NCBI GenBank assembly: GCA_947449835.1
Contig: CANFSZ010000009.1
Location: 1-61,349 of the forward strand
Length of the DNA stretch: 61,349 nucleotides
DNA from: Opitutia bacterium
GTDB lineage: Bacteria > Verrucomicrobiota > Verrucomicrobiia > Opitutales > Opitutaceae
Direction of reading: 5' to 3'
The position numbers and the translations under genes were made by a program. Positions 19,453-31,001 of this stretch are shown here, piece after piece; the first letter of the stretch is position 1, and the number at the start of each line of letters is the position of its first letter. Under the pieces are notes generated by a model that was given only the letters and a program-made list of their open reading frames with translations, had not been told where the DNA came from and did no database searches.

Positions 19453-20946
19453 ATGCCTTCCCCGCTCCAAAGTTTTCGCGCCGTCCGCTGGCTCCGCACG
19501 CTCAACCTCGTGCTTCAGGCCTTACTCGTGCTCACGCTCTTCGGCGGTCTCAATTACCTCGCGCGCAACCACCCCGAATGGCGCAAAGATCTCACCAACG
19601 ACCGCCGTTTCTCCCTTTCGCCCGAGACGCTCTCTTATCTTAAAAATCTCCCACGCCCCGTCCGCATCGTCGTCACCCTCAACGCCGATACGCCCAACCC
19701 CGAACTCCGCGGCCTCCTCCAAGAATACCGTCTCGCCACCGAGGCCAATCCCAACGGCGCCATCAAAATCGACTACCTCGACGTCTACCAAAACCGGCGC
19801 GAAGCCGAGCCTCTCGGCCTCGACCAACCCGACGTGATTCTCCTGCTCGCCGGCGACCAACGCACCGCCCTCGCCGTCGACGATCTCTATCGCATCACCC
19901 GTGACAAAGACGGCAAACCCGTCCGCACTGCCTTCCTCGGCGAGAAAGAACTCACCGCCCGCCTGCTCGACGTCTCTAGCCCCGAGCGCAAAAAAATCTA
20001 CTTTCTCGCCGGCCACGGCGAACTCCGCCCCGAAGACACCGACGCCAACCGCGGCCTTTCCCTCGTCCGCGAACAACTCCGCATCCGCAACTTTGACGTT
20101 GAATCGCTCGACCTCACCGTCGCCCGCTCAGTCCCCGAAAAAACCGCCCTCCTCATCGCCGTCGCCCCCCAAGCTCCTTACAGCGCCAAGGAACAAGAAC
20201 TCCTCCGTCACTACCTCTCCAACTCCGCCGGTCGCCTCCTGCTCTTTCTCGCCCCCGGCACCAAACACGGCCTCGAAGACCTTCTCCTCGACTGGGGCAC
20301 ATTGGTCGACGACGACGTCATTTACGACACCGGCGCCGAAAATATCACTGAAGACGGCGAACTCATCATCGGCGCCTTCCAACCGCATCCGATCACCCAG
20401 ACGCTGCTTAATTTTGGGGTCGCGCTGCGCCTCGGCGCCACCCGCAGCGTGCGCCCCGATCCCGGTCGCTCCCTCGGCGGCGGACTCACCACACTGACCC
20501 TCGCCGCCAGTTCTAAAACTGCGTGGGGCGAACGCAGCTACCGCGACCGCGTCATCCCCCGCTACGACCCCGGTGTAGACATCCGCCCGCTCCCCGGCAT
20601 GGAACCCAAAGACCGCCTCGGCGTCATCACCGCCGCCGAACGCGTCGCCGTGCGCGAAGGGCTCAACTTCAGTGTCCGCGGTGGCCGCCTCGTCGTCTTC
20701 GGCAGCGGCGACCTCATCGCCAACGCCCGCATCGCCAACGTCGGCAACCAAAGCGTTTTCCTCAACGCCGTGAACTGGACCGTCGACCGCGACACCCAAC
20801 TCAACATACCAGCCCGCCCCATCGAGCGCTTCCAACTCTCCCTTAGCGCCGGCGACCTCGCCAAACTCCGCTACGCCCTCCTCTTCGCCCTCCCCGGCCT
20901 CGCCGCCCTCCTCGGCCTCGCCGTTTATTGGACCCGCCGCCACTGA
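19453..20946 (+). CDS. GldG family ABC-transporter auxiliary protein
   Basis: A 497-residue protein with an N-terminal membrane helix (about 18-36), a large extracytoplasmic region, and a C-terminal helix (about 475-492) ending in TRRH. The segment RFSLSPETLSYLKNLPRPV (53-71) and the later AGHGELRPED are hallmarks of the GldG / ABC_transp_aux family. It lies four bases after the permease gene and 36 before the DUF4340 gene. The family fold resembles intraflagellar-transport-like sugar-binding-type domains; its role may be to couple the ABC unit to an envelope partner. That role is inference. Confidence 0.9.
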   Translation: MPSPLQSFRAVRWLRTLNLVLQALLVLTLFGGLNYLARNHPEWRKDLTNDRRFSLSPETLSYLKNLPRPVRIVVTLNADTPNPELRGLLQEYRLATEANPNGAIKIDYLDVYQNRREAEPLGLDQPDVILLLAGDQRTALAVDDLYRITRDKDGKPVRTAFLGEKELTARLLDVSSPERKKIYFLAGHGELRPEDTDANRGLSLVREQLRIRNFDVESLDLTVARSVPEKTALLIAVAPQAPYSAKEQELLRHYLSNSAGRLLLFLAPGTKHGLEDLLLDWGTLVDDDVIYDTGAENITEDGELIIGAFQPHPITQTLLNFGVALRLGATRSVRPDPGRSLGGGLTTLTLAASSKTAWGERSYRDRVIPRYDPGVDIRPLPGMEPKDRLGVITAAERVAVREGLNFSVRGGRLVVFGSGDLIANARIANVGNQSVFLNAVNWTVDRDTQLNIPARPIERFQLSLSAGDLAKLRYALLFALPGLAALLGLAVYWTRRH

Positions 20947-20982
20947 TCCGCCTCTTCCTCGCTCGCCTTCTCACTTTTTCCG

Positions 20983-22983
20983 ATGCGCACCAAAGTCACG
21001 CTCGTCCTGGTCTTCCTGAACGTCGCCCTGTTCTTTTTCATTTTTAAATTCGAGCGCAACTGGCGCACCGAACGCGCCTCCCTTGAAGCCCGCCGCCGCG
21101 TACTCGGCCCCGAAGCCGCCGACATCCGCTCCCTGACCGTGCGCAACCCCGCCGGCGTCCTCTACACGCTCAACCGCACCGGCGAAATATGGCAACTCGC
21201 CCAACCGCTCGATTGGCCCGCCAACCCCAACGCCGTCTCTCGCATCATTAACGAGCTCCAATTCCTCGAACACGAAACGTCTTTCGCCGTCGCCGATCTC
21301 AAAACCAACGGACAATCCCTCGCCGACTACGGCATTGATCTCGAAAAACCCAAAGTCACGGTCGCCTTCGGCAACACCCCCGGCGCCACGACCACCCAGC
21401 TGATTCTCGGCGACACCACCAAAATCGGCAACCGCCTGTATCTTCTTTCCCCTGACGGCAAACGCATCCACGTCGTGCGCCGCGCCCTCGCCGACAGCCT
21501 CGCGTTGCCCATTGATCAACTCCGCGCCGATTCGCTCATCACCATTCCCGTTTTCGAAGCGCGCACGCTACGCATCCAGAGCACCACGCGCGTCGCCCTC
21601 CACCGCGAACCCGCCTCCCCGCGCTGGACCTTCGACACGCCCATCGTCGCCCGCGCCAGCAAAGACGACACCGAACGCGCCCTCAACGAACTCGGCGCGC
21701 TCCGCGCCAAGACCTTCGTCAACGACACCCCGCCCGCCACGCTCCCTTCCGCCGCTCCCACCTACCGAATCACCATCGAAGGCAACAACCGCCGCGAAAC
21801 CCTTCTCCTGGGCACACCTGTCCCGCCATCCGCGCCCACCACATCCACTTCCTCCGCGCCCGCCAACAAAACCGCCGCCGCCACCACGGATTATTACGCC
21901 CAGATCGAAGGCCGCGCCGCGCTCTTCACCGTCGCCCTCCCCACCGGCCCGCAATCCCTCAAAGACACCCTCGACCAAGCCCAAGAACGTCTCCGCGAAA
22001 AACGCGTCCTTGATTTCGACCCCGCCGCCGTCACGGCGATCACCCTCCGCGCCCCCAACACCCCGAGTCAGCCCACCCTCACCCTTCAACGGCTGGAAGC
22101 CCCCGCCAACTCCGCCGAAGCCGCCCCTTGGCAAATCATCCGCCGCGACGCCGGCGACACCGCCCCGCAGACCTTGCCCGCCGATCGCGCCGCGGTCCAA
22201 CGCCTCTTGGAACAACTCAATCTCCTCGCCGCCCAAAACTTCACCAGCGACGCCCCCACCGCCGCTGACCTCGAGAACTGGGGTTTCGCCCGACCTGAAC
22301 GCGAAGTCACTCTCACGTTAAACAAACTACCCACCCCCAACCCATCCGCCTCTGGACTCAACAACGCCAACACTCTCACCCTCCAACTCGGCCTCGCCAG
22401 CCAACGCGACAACTTCGCCTACGCCCGTCAGCTTGGCGCCGCCTTCATCTACGCCGTCAATCCCGACATCCTCCGCCTAGAGACGCCCACGACCGCCGCC
22501 GCCTGGCGCGAACGCCTCTTGCTCGAACTCCCCTCCGGCGCCCGCCTCACCACGCTCCGTCTCACCGATCTCGCCACCAACCAATCTGTTTTCGACATCA
22601 CCCTCGACGACGCCGGCCGCCCCCCCGCCTCCGCCCCGCAAGCGCCCGCGCTCACCACCCTCGTCGCCGCGCTACGCACCTTGCGGGCGAAACATTTTCC
22701 GCAAGACGGTTTCACCCAAAAAGTCCTGCTCCTCGGTGAAGATCGTCCTTGGCGTTACCGGCTTGATGCCACGCTCGCCCTTCCCGGCGCTGCCGTCGGT
22801 GCCCCCGCTCCCGTCACCAGCCTACTCCTTTCCGAACGTTTTGGCGGCACGCAACAACTCGCCGGTTCTCAAGAGTTCAACGCTGTGTTCGAACTCGAAC
22901 AATCCGCCGTCGACGCGCTTTGGTCGCTCACCTATCGCGCCGATCCTGGCCCCGCACCTGCTCCTGCGGCCGTTAAAAAATAA
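20983..22983 (+). CDS. DUF4340 domain-containing membrane-anchored protein
   Basis: A 666-residue protein with an N-terminal membrane anchor (TLVLVFLNVALFFFIFKF, about 5-22) and a long extracytoplasmic part. It contains repeated DUF4340-type units (for example IWQLAQPLDWPANPNAVSRI near 68, and a second near 240 onward). A Thr/Ser/Pro/Ala-rich linker sits near 280-300. DUF4340 proteins commonly follow GldG-like genes in ABC-2 cassettes, as here, and are thought to be partner proteins of that transporter. No enzyme motif is visible. Proline-rich C-terminal end (PGPAPAPAAVKK). Confidence 0.88.
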   Translation: MRTKVTLVLVFLNVALFFFIFKFERNWRTERASLEARRRVLGPEAADIRSLTVRNPAGVLYTLNRTGEIWQLAQPLDWPANPNAVSRIINELQFLEHETSFAVADLKTNGQSLADYGIDLEKPKVTVAFGNTPGATTTQLILGDTTKIGNRLYLLSPDGKRIHVVRRALADSLALPIDQLRADSLITIPVFEARTLRIQSTTRVALHREPASPRWTFDTPIVARASKDDTERALNELGALRAKTFVNDTPPATLPSAAPTYRITIEGNNRRETLLLGTPVPPSAPTTSTSSAPANKTAAATTDYYAQIEGRAALFTVALPTGPQSLKDTLDQAQERLREKRVLDFDPAAVTAITLRAPNTPSQPTLTLQRLEAPANSAEAAPWQIIRRDAGDTAPQTLPADRAAVQRLLEQLNLLAAQNFTSDAPTAADLENWGFARPEREVTLTLNKLPTPNPSASGLNNANTLTLQLGLASQRDNFAYARQLGAAFIYAVNPDILRLETPTTAAAWRERLLLELPSGARLTTLRLTDLATNQSVFDITLDDAGRPPASAPQAPALTTLVAALRTLRAKHFPQDGFTQKVLLLGEDRPWRYRLDATLALPGAAVGAPAPVTSLLLSERFGGTQQLAGSQEFNAVFELEQSAVDALWSLTYRADPGPAPAPAAVKK

Positions 22984-23030
22984 ATCGGCCTGCCGCGTCC
23001 GCTCACGCCCGCCGTATTTCTCGTCCCTTG

Positions 23031-25823
23031 ATGCACCGTTTTATCCAACCTTGCTGGCAAGCCACGCGCCTGTGCGCGCAGGCCGTGCTCACGCTCGGTT
23101 GTTGGACGCTTTGGCTACTGCTCCTCGTCGCCCTCGGCTTTCAAATCCACATCCTCACCAGCAGCGAACTTGAGCTCCCGCGGCCGCTGCTGCGCGCCAT
23201 CGAGACGCGCCTCGCCGCCTCGGGCGTGAGCACCACCTTCGGCCGCACCACTTTCGATCCCTCGGGCCGGCTCCTCGTCGAGGACGTCGTATGCCATCTC
23301 CCCGCCTACCCCGATCCGATCTTCACCGCCCGCGCCCTTTACGTGCGCCTCGATCCTTGGGCCTTGCTCATCGGCCGCGCCGAAGAACTCGAACTCCACG
23401 CCACCGGCGTCACCTTGCTACTCCCCGCGATGCTCTCCCCCTCGGGCCGCGCCGAGGAACTGGTGCGCAATCTCGACACCACGCTTTTCCCTACCGCTAA
23501 AACTCTCGTTATCCCGCACCTCACCTTCGAACTCGGTGCCCTCCGCGTCACCGCTCAAGGCACGCTTCCTCTCCCGCCCCAAAACCACGACGCCGACGCT
23601 GCGCTCCCGATTCCCGCTTACCTCGCCAAAAACTTTCCGGCCATCGCCCGCGGCCTCGGCGCCATCGCCGCGCAACTCAGTCAACTTGAGCAACCCACGC
23701 TCGACGTCGTCCTCACCCCAAACGGCTCCGGCCCAGCCCTCGCGGATTTCACCGTCCACGCCCAGAGCCTCAATCTCACGAAGCCCGCCCTCACCACCGG
23801 CCCGATCACCGCCACCACGCGCCTGCCCCTGAGCGCCGCGCAACCGATCACGGCCCAGCTCCACCTCAGCGCCGACGATCTGGCCGCCCCGGCCAACCAG
23901 ACCACCGCCACGCGACTGCAAGCCCTCGTCCGCGTTCAGTTCCAACCGACCACGTTCACCGCCAGCCCCATAGACCTCGAGCTCTCCGCCGCTGAGATCA
24001 CCGCCGCCGGCGTCACCTTGCACGCGCCTTCGCTGCGCATCGCCCCGCAGCCACTCCCGCGCATCGTCGCCGAACTCAACACCCGCGTGGCAGGCCTTCC
24101 CCTCGCCGCCCGCGCGCAGGTTGATCTTAACGCCCAGACCGCCGACGTCGATTTCAACGCCCGCGTCGACGACGGCCTGCTCGATCTCATCAGCGAGCGC
24201 ATCGGCCACCGCGTCACGACCTGGATCGATTTTCCCCAACCCGTCACGATCAGCGACGCCCACGCCCGGTTCGGACCCGGCTGGAAATGGGAAAAACTCC
24301 ACGCCCGCCTCGCGATTCCGATCATCAACGCCTACCACGTGCCCATCAGCGACGCGCGCACCGTGCTCGAGCTGACGCCCTCTCGCTGGTTCGCCCCTGA
24401 AGTCTTCGCTCGGATCGGCCCCAACTACGCGCGCGGCTCTTACGAACACGACCCCGCCACCCACCGCTACCGCTTCTTGCTCGCTGGGCAACTTCGCCCG
24501 ATCGACATCTCCGGATGGTTCGGTGCTTGGTGGCCGGATTTTTTTAAAACCTTTGAATTTCCCGACGCGCCGCCGCCCGCCAACGTCGAAGTTGCCGGCC
24601 GTTGGGGCCGCAACACCGGCGGCGAATCTCGCGTGATCGTCGCCGCCCAAGCCGACTCAGCCGTACTACGCGGCGCGCACTTTGATTACGCCCGCGCTCG
24701 TCTCTTCATCCGCCCGCATTTTCTCGAAGCCCTCGAACTCAACGCCACCGAAGGCCCCGGCTCCCTGCGTGGCACCTTCACGCGTGCGCTCGATCCCGTT
24801 TCGCAAGAGTGGCAACGCTTCGATTTCGCCCTCACGAGTAACGCCATCGATCTCAGCCTCGCCGAAAAAATCTTCGGCGCCGCGGCCCGCGACATTCTGG
24901 AGCCCTTCACGTTCACTTCGCCACCCACACTCCGGCTTTCTGGCCGGATCGACAGCGCCAGCTCACCGGCCGGCGCGCACCAATCCATCGACCTCAATGC
25001 GGAAACCAACACCGAATTCCGCTTCCACGATTTTCCCGTCGAGCGCCTCGCCTTCAATGGCACCCTCCGCGAGGACACGCTCACGCTCGACCGCCTCGAC
25101 CTCGACTTCGCAGGCGGTACCGCCACCGGGCGCGCCAAAGTCTCCGGCACCGGGGCCCAACGCCGCGTCGGTTTTGATTACGCGCTCAAAGACGCCAGCC
25201 TCGGCCGCGCCATCAGTGTCCTCGAAACTTACGCCGCCCGCCGCAAAAACACGCCCCCGCCCGCGCCCAATCGCTTCCTCGCCGAAAAATCCAACGTCCG
25301 CATTTCTCTCGCCCTTTCCGCGGAGGGCACCAGCGCCGATCCCAACAGTTATCACGGCGAGGGCAGCGCCACCCTCGACGGCGCCTCGCTCGGCGAAGTC
25401 AAACTCCTCGGCCTGCTCTCCGAGCTCTTCAGTTTCACCTCGCTCCGCTTCAACGCCGCCCGCGCCAACTTCAAAATCAACGGCCCTCTGCTCGAATTTT
25501 CTGACGTCGGCCTCACTGGCTCCAACTCCGCCATCGTCGGCAGCGGCAGTTACGCGCTCGACGCCCGCACCCTCGATTTCAAAGCCAAGATCTATCCGTT
25601 CCAAGAAAGCAGCCTTTTCCTAAAAAGCATCGTGGGCGCGGTCCTCACGCCTTTTTCCAACGTCTTCGAAGTGAAACTCACCGGCAGCCTCGAGCATCCC
25701 GCGTGGAGCTTCGTCATGGGCCCCAGCAATTTCTTGCGCAACCTGGCCGCGCCGTCTTCGCCGTCCCTTACACCCGCTGCCACGCAGGCCTCGCCCGTTC
25801 CCGTCAGGCCCATGCGTAAATAA
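23031..25823 (+). CDS. Large AsmA-like / DUF3971-type envelope protein
   Basis: From the ATG at 23031 (an in-frame TTG directly precedes it) the protein has 930 residues. One N-terminal membrane helix (about 18-42, LTLGCWTLWLLLLVALGFQI) is followed by an entirely beta-rich region without further helices. The C-terminal 200 residues (GSATLDGASLGEVKLLGLLS, then FKINGPLLEFSDVGLTGSNS, then KIYPFQES) resemble the AsmA C-terminal domain. AsmA/TamB-type proteins are thought to form bridges for phospholipid movement between inner and outer membrane. It starts 47 bases after DUF4340 and is probably in the same operon. Exact subfamily is uncertain. Confidence 0.82.
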   Translation: MHRFIQPCWQATRLCAQAVLTLGCWTLWLLLLVALGFQIHILTSSELELPRPLLRAIETRLAASGVSTTFGRTTFDPSGRLLVEDVVCHLPAYPDPIFTARALYVRLDPWALLIGRAEELELHATGVTLLLPAMLSPSGRAEELVRNLDTTLFPTAKTLVIPHLTFELGALRVTAQGTLPLPPQNHDADAALPIPAYLAKNFPAIARGLGAIAAQLSQLEQPTLDVVLTPNGSGPALADFTVHAQSLNLTKPALTTGPITATTRLPLSAAQPITAQLHLSADDLAAPANQTTATRLQALVRVQFQPTTFTASPIDLELSAAEITAAGVTLHAPSLRIAPQPLPRIVAELNTRVAGLPLAARAQVDLNAQTADVDFNARVDDGLLDLISERIGHRVTTWIDFPQPVTISDAHARFGPGWKWEKLHARLAIPIINAYHVPISDARTVLELTPSRWFAPEVFARIGPNYARGSYEHDPATHRYRFLLAGQLRPIDISGWFGAWWPDFFKTFEFPDAPPPANVEVAGRWGRNTGGESRVIVAAQADSAVLRGAHFDYARARLFIRPHFLEALELNATEGPGSLRGTFTRALDPVSQEWQRFDFALTSNAIDLSLAEKIFGAAARDILEPFTFTSPPTLRLSGRIDSASSPAGAHQSIDLNAETNTEFRFHDFPVERLAFNGTLREDTLTLDRLDLDFAGGTATGRAKVSGTGAQRRVGFDYALKDASLGRAISVLETYAARRKNTPPPAPNRFLAEKSNVRISLALSAEGTSADPNSYHGEGSATLDGASLGEVKLLGLLSELFSFTSLRFNAARANFKINGPLLEFSDVGLTGSNSAIVGSGSYALDARTLDFKAKIYPFQESSLFLKSIVGAVLTPFSNVFEVKLTGSLEHPAWSFVMGPSNFLRNLAAPSSPSLTPAATQASPVPVRPMRK

Positions 25824-25935
25824 TCGCGCGGGGACCCGCCGCCCGCGCTCCCGCTTGACTGTGGCGCGCCGTGATTGCCCCTTGCGCTCGACGGGGCGAA
25901 GCCTCTTACGCTTTCCGCTCCTATCGCATCACGCC

Positions 25936-27765
<1,830 letters not shown>

Positions 27766-27843
27766 GGTGCGCAATTTTTACGCGCACCGACCACGCGCAC
27801 TCTTGCCCGCGCCGCCCGATCTGTCTTTGTTCGTCCCGCCGCC

Positions 27844-29064
27844 ATGAATCCTTCCGCTTCCGTTTCGCCCGCCGACACCGCCGCTCTCTACGATGCGTAT
27901 GTGATGAAAAACTACGGTCGTCCGTCCGTGAACTTGGTTCGCGGCGAAGGCACCTACGTCTGGGACGATGCCGGCCGCCGCTACTTGGATTTCACCACCG
28001 GCATCGCGGTCAATGCACTCGGCCATTGCCACCCGCGTTGGGTCGCCGCCGTTCAGGCCCAAGCCGCCACGCTCATCCACGTCAGCAATCTTTTCCGTCA
28101 TCCCAATCAAGGCCAACTCGCACAACGTATCGTCGGCTACGCCGGCCCCGGCCGCGTTTTTTTCTGCAACAGCGGCGCCGAGTCCAACGAAGCCTTGATC
28201 AAGCTCGCGCGGCTCCACGGCATCGCCAAGAGCGGCGAAGAGAGTAAATGCCCGAAAATCATCTGCGCCAAAAATGCTTTCCACGGCCGCACCTACGGCG
28301 GCATGAGCGCCACTCCGCAGGAAAAAATCCAAAAAGGATTTCGTCCGCTCGTGCCAGGTTTTGTGTTCGGCGAACTCAATAATCTCGAATCGTTCGCTGC
28401 ACTCATCGACGACCAAACGGCCGCGATTTTCGTCGAGACGATTCAAGGCGAAGGCGGCATCAACGTCTGTACGCCCGAATTTCTCCGCGGCCTGCGCGCA
28501 CTTTGCGATCAGCACAATCTGCTGCTCCTACTCGACGAGGTGCAAAGCGGCATCGGTCGCGCCGGACATTTTTTCGCGTTCGAACACGCGGGCGTCACAC
28601 CCGACGCTATCGGCATGGCCAAGGGCCTCGGCGGCGGTTTTCCCATCGGCGCGATTTGGGTCCGCGACCGCCACGCCGAACTGTTTAAACCCGGCAACCA
28701 CGGTACGACCTTCGGCGGCACGCCCCTCGCCTGCGCGGCTGCGCTCGCCGTTCTCGACGTGATCGAGTCCGACGACCTCCTCACCAAGGTGCGCACGCGG
28801 AGCGAGCCATGGCACGCCGCGCTCCGCCAACTCGTCGCCGATTTCCCCGCGCGTCTCACCGCTTTCCGCGGCCAAGGTTATCTCGTCGGTCTTCAACTGA
28901 GCTCCGATCCCGCGCCCACCGTCGCCGCGCTCCGCGAACACGGCCTGCTCGCGCCCATGGCCGGCGGGAACGTCATCCGTCTCCTTCCGCCACTCACCGC
29001 TACGGCCGATGAACTTGCGGCCGCCGTGAAAATCTTGCGCGAGGTCTTCAGCGCGGCCGCCTGA
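27844..29064 (+). CDS. argD: Acetylornithine aminotransferase
   Basis: A class III PLP aminotransferase of 406 residues. CNSGAESNEALIKLAR (108-123) binds the PLP phosphate, LLDEVQSG (230-237) contacts the pyridine ring, and Lys260 in GMAKGLGGGFPIGA forms the Schiff base. ArgD converts N-acetylglutamate semialdehyde to N-acetylornithine for arginine synthesis; the same family includes succinylornithine and ornithine aminotransferases, so specificity is by best fit. No other arg gene is in the window. Confidence 0.93.
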   Translation: MNPSASVSPADTAALYDAYVMKNYGRPSVNLVRGEGTYVWDDAGRRYLDFTTGIAVNALGHCHPRWVAAVQAQAATLIHVSNLFRHPNQGQLAQRIVGYAGPGRVFFCNSGAESNEALIKLARLHGIAKSGEESKCPKIICAKNAFHGRTYGGMSATPQEKIQKGFRPLVPGFVFGELNNLESFAALIDDQTAAIFVETIQGEGGINVCTPEFLRGLRALCDQHNLLLLLDEVQSGIGRAGHFFAFEHAGVTPDAIGMAKGLGGGFPIGAIWVRDRHAELFKPGNHGTTFGGTPLACAAALAVLDVIESDDLLTKVRTRSEPWHAALRQLVADFPARLTAFRGQGYLVGLQLSSDPAPTVAALREHGLLAPMAGGNVIRLLPPLTATADELAAAVKILREVFSAAA

Positions 29065-29112
29065 GGCACGGGCGAGGATTGCAAGTTTCAGCGGCGTCGT
29101 TTCGCTTGGGTC

Positions 29113-29580
29113 GTGAACCGCTGGCTCGCCCTCACTCTCTTTATCGTCATCGCCTTCGCGGCATCGGCCATCGGTGCGTTGACGACGACGGCAAGCGTCA
29201 CCACGTGGTATCCCACGATAGCAAAGCCGTCGTGGAATCCGCCGAACTGGGTCTTCGCGCCCGTTTGGTCGATGCTTTATTTATTTATGGCGATCGCCGC
29301 GTGGCGCGTCTGGTTGCGTCGCGCTGAATCGGGCGCGGGCTCCACGATCGTGCTCTGGTTCGCGCAACTTTTCCTCAACGTCGTCTGGTCGCTGCTGTTC
29401 TTCGGCGCGCACAATCCCGGCGCTGCACTCGTGGAAATCGTCGTATTCTGGGGCCTGCTCTTCGCGCTGCAAGTACGTCTCATCCACCTCGACCGCGTGG
29501 CCGCGCTGCTTTGGGCGCCGTACCTAACCTGGGTTACTTTCGCCACGTGGCTCAACTTCACGATTTGGCGCCTCAATTGA
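29113..29580 (+). CDS. TspO/MBR family membrane protein
   Basis: A 155-residue protein from a GTG at 29113, with five hydrophobic helices as in the family. Signature residues are WYPTIAKPSWNPPNWVF in the loop after helix 1, PVWSMLYLFMAIAAW in helix 2, and Trp-rich LTWVTFATWLNFTIWRLN at the end. TspO binds porphyrins and cholesterol-like ligands in a Trp-lined cavity and modulates tetrapyrrole or stress responses. It follows argD by 48 bases; whether they share a transcript is unclear. Confidence 0.92.
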   Translation: MNRWLALTLFIVIAFAASAIGALTTTASVTTWYPTIAKPSWNPPNWVFAPVWSMLYLFMAIAAWRVWLRRAESGAGSTIVLWFAQLFLNVVWSLLFFGAHNPGAALVEIVVFWGLLFALQVRLIHLDRVAALLWAPYLTWVTFATWLNFTIWRLN

Positions 29581-29607
29581 TTCCCGCCTAAGCGCGTTTT
29601 TTATTTT

Positions 29608-29997
29608 ATGAAATTCGAACACTTCGCCCTGAACGTTCCCGATCCCCGCGCCATGGCCGCTTGGTACGGCAGCCACGCTGGCTTTCAAATCGCGCGCCGC
29701 CGCGAAGACGCGCCGTTCACGCACTTTCTCGCCGACGACACAGGCCGTGTGACGATTGAAATTTATCACAACCCCAGCGCCGCGATTCCCGATTACGCTT
29801 CCGCGCATCCGCTGTGTTTTCATTTCGCGCTCTACACGAGCGACGCCCGCGCCGACCGCGCGCGTCTCGAAGCCGCCGGCGCGAAGCTTTTCCTTGAAGA
29901 ACCACAGCCGGATGGCTCCCTGCTCATCATGCTGCGCGACCCGTGGGGCATCCCGCTCCAGCTGTGCCAACGCGCGAAGCCGTTTCCCGGTTTCTGA
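29608..29997 (+). CDS. VOC (glyoxalase/bleomycin resistance) superfamily protein
   Basis: A 129-residue protein with the two beta-alpha-beta-beta-beta modules of the vicinal-oxygen-chelate fold. It begins MKFEHFALNVPDPRAMAAWY and ends with LIIMLRDPWGIPLQLCQR, the typical second-module D-P-x-G-x-x-L motif. Possible metal ligands are His5 or nearby, plus Glu50 and a late Gln. The substrate cannot be told. The gene is convergent with the PhyH gene across a GC-rich hairpin. Confidence 0.85.
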   Translation: MKFEHFALNVPDPRAMAAWYGSHAGFQIARRREDAPFTHFLADDTGRVTIEIYHNPSAAIPDYASAHPLCFHFALYTSDARADRARLEAAGAKLFLEEPQPDGSLLIMLRDPWGIPLQLCQRAKPFPGF

Positions 29998-30011
29998 TCG
30001 GAGCAAAGCGC

Positions 30012-30031
30012 GCGGGGCGCGAGCGCCCCGC
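30012..30031. terminator. GC-rich hairpin between convergent VOC and phyH genes
   Basis: An 8-bp stem GCGGGGCG (30012-30019) / CGCCCCGC (30024-30031) with a CGAG loop sits 15 bases after the VOC stop and 13 before the PhyH stop. It lacks a T-run on either strand, so it may be a weak bidirectional terminator or a processing hairpin. Confidence 0.4.
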
Positions 30032-30043
30032 TCAAAACGCGAA

Positions 30044-30856
30044 TTAGACTTTGCCAGCCTCTTCGTTGCTCACGGCCTTGAAACTCGGCCGGCCGTAACG
30101 CGTGGTCGGAGGCACGCCGATGGGATTATGGCGGAACTCGTCCACGCCGCGGCAGAGATAGGTTTTGAAATTTGGGTTCACCGCGAGGTCGTTTTTGACG
30201 TTGGTGCCCGAGTAGCGGACGGTGAGGCCGGCGCGGCGGCGGTCGCTCGGGTTGGCGGGCGAGCCGTGAATAGCGCGGTCGTCGTGCAGGGAACATTCGC
30301 CGGCTTTGAGACGAAATTGGATGGCGTTGTCGGCGCTGAAATCGGAACCGTCGGCGAGCTCGAGCGTGAGCACGGAAGAAGTGGTGAGTGATTTCTTGTG
30401 CTTGATAATGCCGCCGCGGTGCGAGCCGGGGAGCAGTTTCATACCGCCGTTGACTTCATCGACGTCGTCAAACGCGAGCCAGACGGTGACGGAATTGTGG
30501 GGCGTCATCGGCCAGTAATACGCGTCCTGATGCCAGCCCACGGTGGAATTCGTATGCGGCTCTTTGATGAAAAAGCTGCTCGCCCACATGTAGAAATTTT
30601 TCCCAAGGATGCCTTCGACGAGATCGAGGATGCGTGGGTGCATCGCGATTTCGTAGAGGTAGGTGCTGGCTTCGTGCCATTCACGGATGTCTTTCGAAGT
30701 CTCTCCGGGCTCAAGCAGAGCGAGGATGTTGGGTAATTCGGCGTTGATGCGGTCCATCTCCGCGCGGGAGAAAATCGGCGGCAGGCCGAGGAGGTAGCCG
30801 TTGTCGGCGTAAAATTTCTGTTGTTCGGGCGTGAGGCAATAAGAAGGCGTGCTCAT
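30044..30856 (-). CDS. Phytanoyl-CoA dioxygenase (PhyH) family protein
   Basis: From ATG at 30856 (MSTPSYCLTPEQQKFY) the protein has 270 residues; the frame is open to 30913. It is an Fe(II)/2-oxoglutarate oxygenase: the metal triad is His109 and Asp111 in GWHQDAYYW, and His197 in DDRAIHGSP, with an Arg a few residues later to hold 2-oxoglutarate. LLPGSHRGG is the usual PhyH loop. PhyH enzymes hydroxylate many small molecules, from phytanoyl-CoA to ectoine and compatible solutes; no substrate is indicated. It lies downstream of rhaI on the same strand, separated by a terminator-like hairpin. Confidence 0.9.
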   Translation of the reverse strand: MSTPSYCLTPEQQKFYADNGYLLGLPPIFSRAEMDRINAELPNILALLEPGETSKDIREWHEASTYLYEIAMHPRILDLVEGILGKNFYMWASSFFIKEPHTNSTVGWHQDAYYWPMTPHNSVTVWLAFDDVDEVNGGMKLLPGSHRGGIIKHKKSLTTSSVLTLELADGSDFSADNAIQFRLKAGECSLHDDRAIHGSPANPSDRRRAGLTVRYSGTNVKNDLAVNPNFKTYLCRGVDEFRHNPIGVPPTTRYGRPSFKAVSNEEAGKV

Positions 30857-30926
30857 GGGTAAAAGGGGTTGCGAGACGAGCATGAGATAGCGCGGCCGAT
30901 GCGCCGAGTGCACGCATTTTTCCGCT

Positions 30927-30966
30927 GAAAAATCAAAGCCCGCCCGCCCTGAGGCGTTCGGCGGGC
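30927..30966 (-). terminator. Probable terminator downstream of the rhamnose isomerase gene
   Basis: Read on the minus strand, GCCCGCC and GGCGGGC (30960-30966 and 30938-30944) form a 7-bp stem with a large loop, followed by TTTGATTTTT. The loop is longer than ideal. Confidence 0.55.
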
Positions 30967-31001
30967 AAAGCGAGAACCGGAGAAATCACCGGCTCGTCGA
31001 C

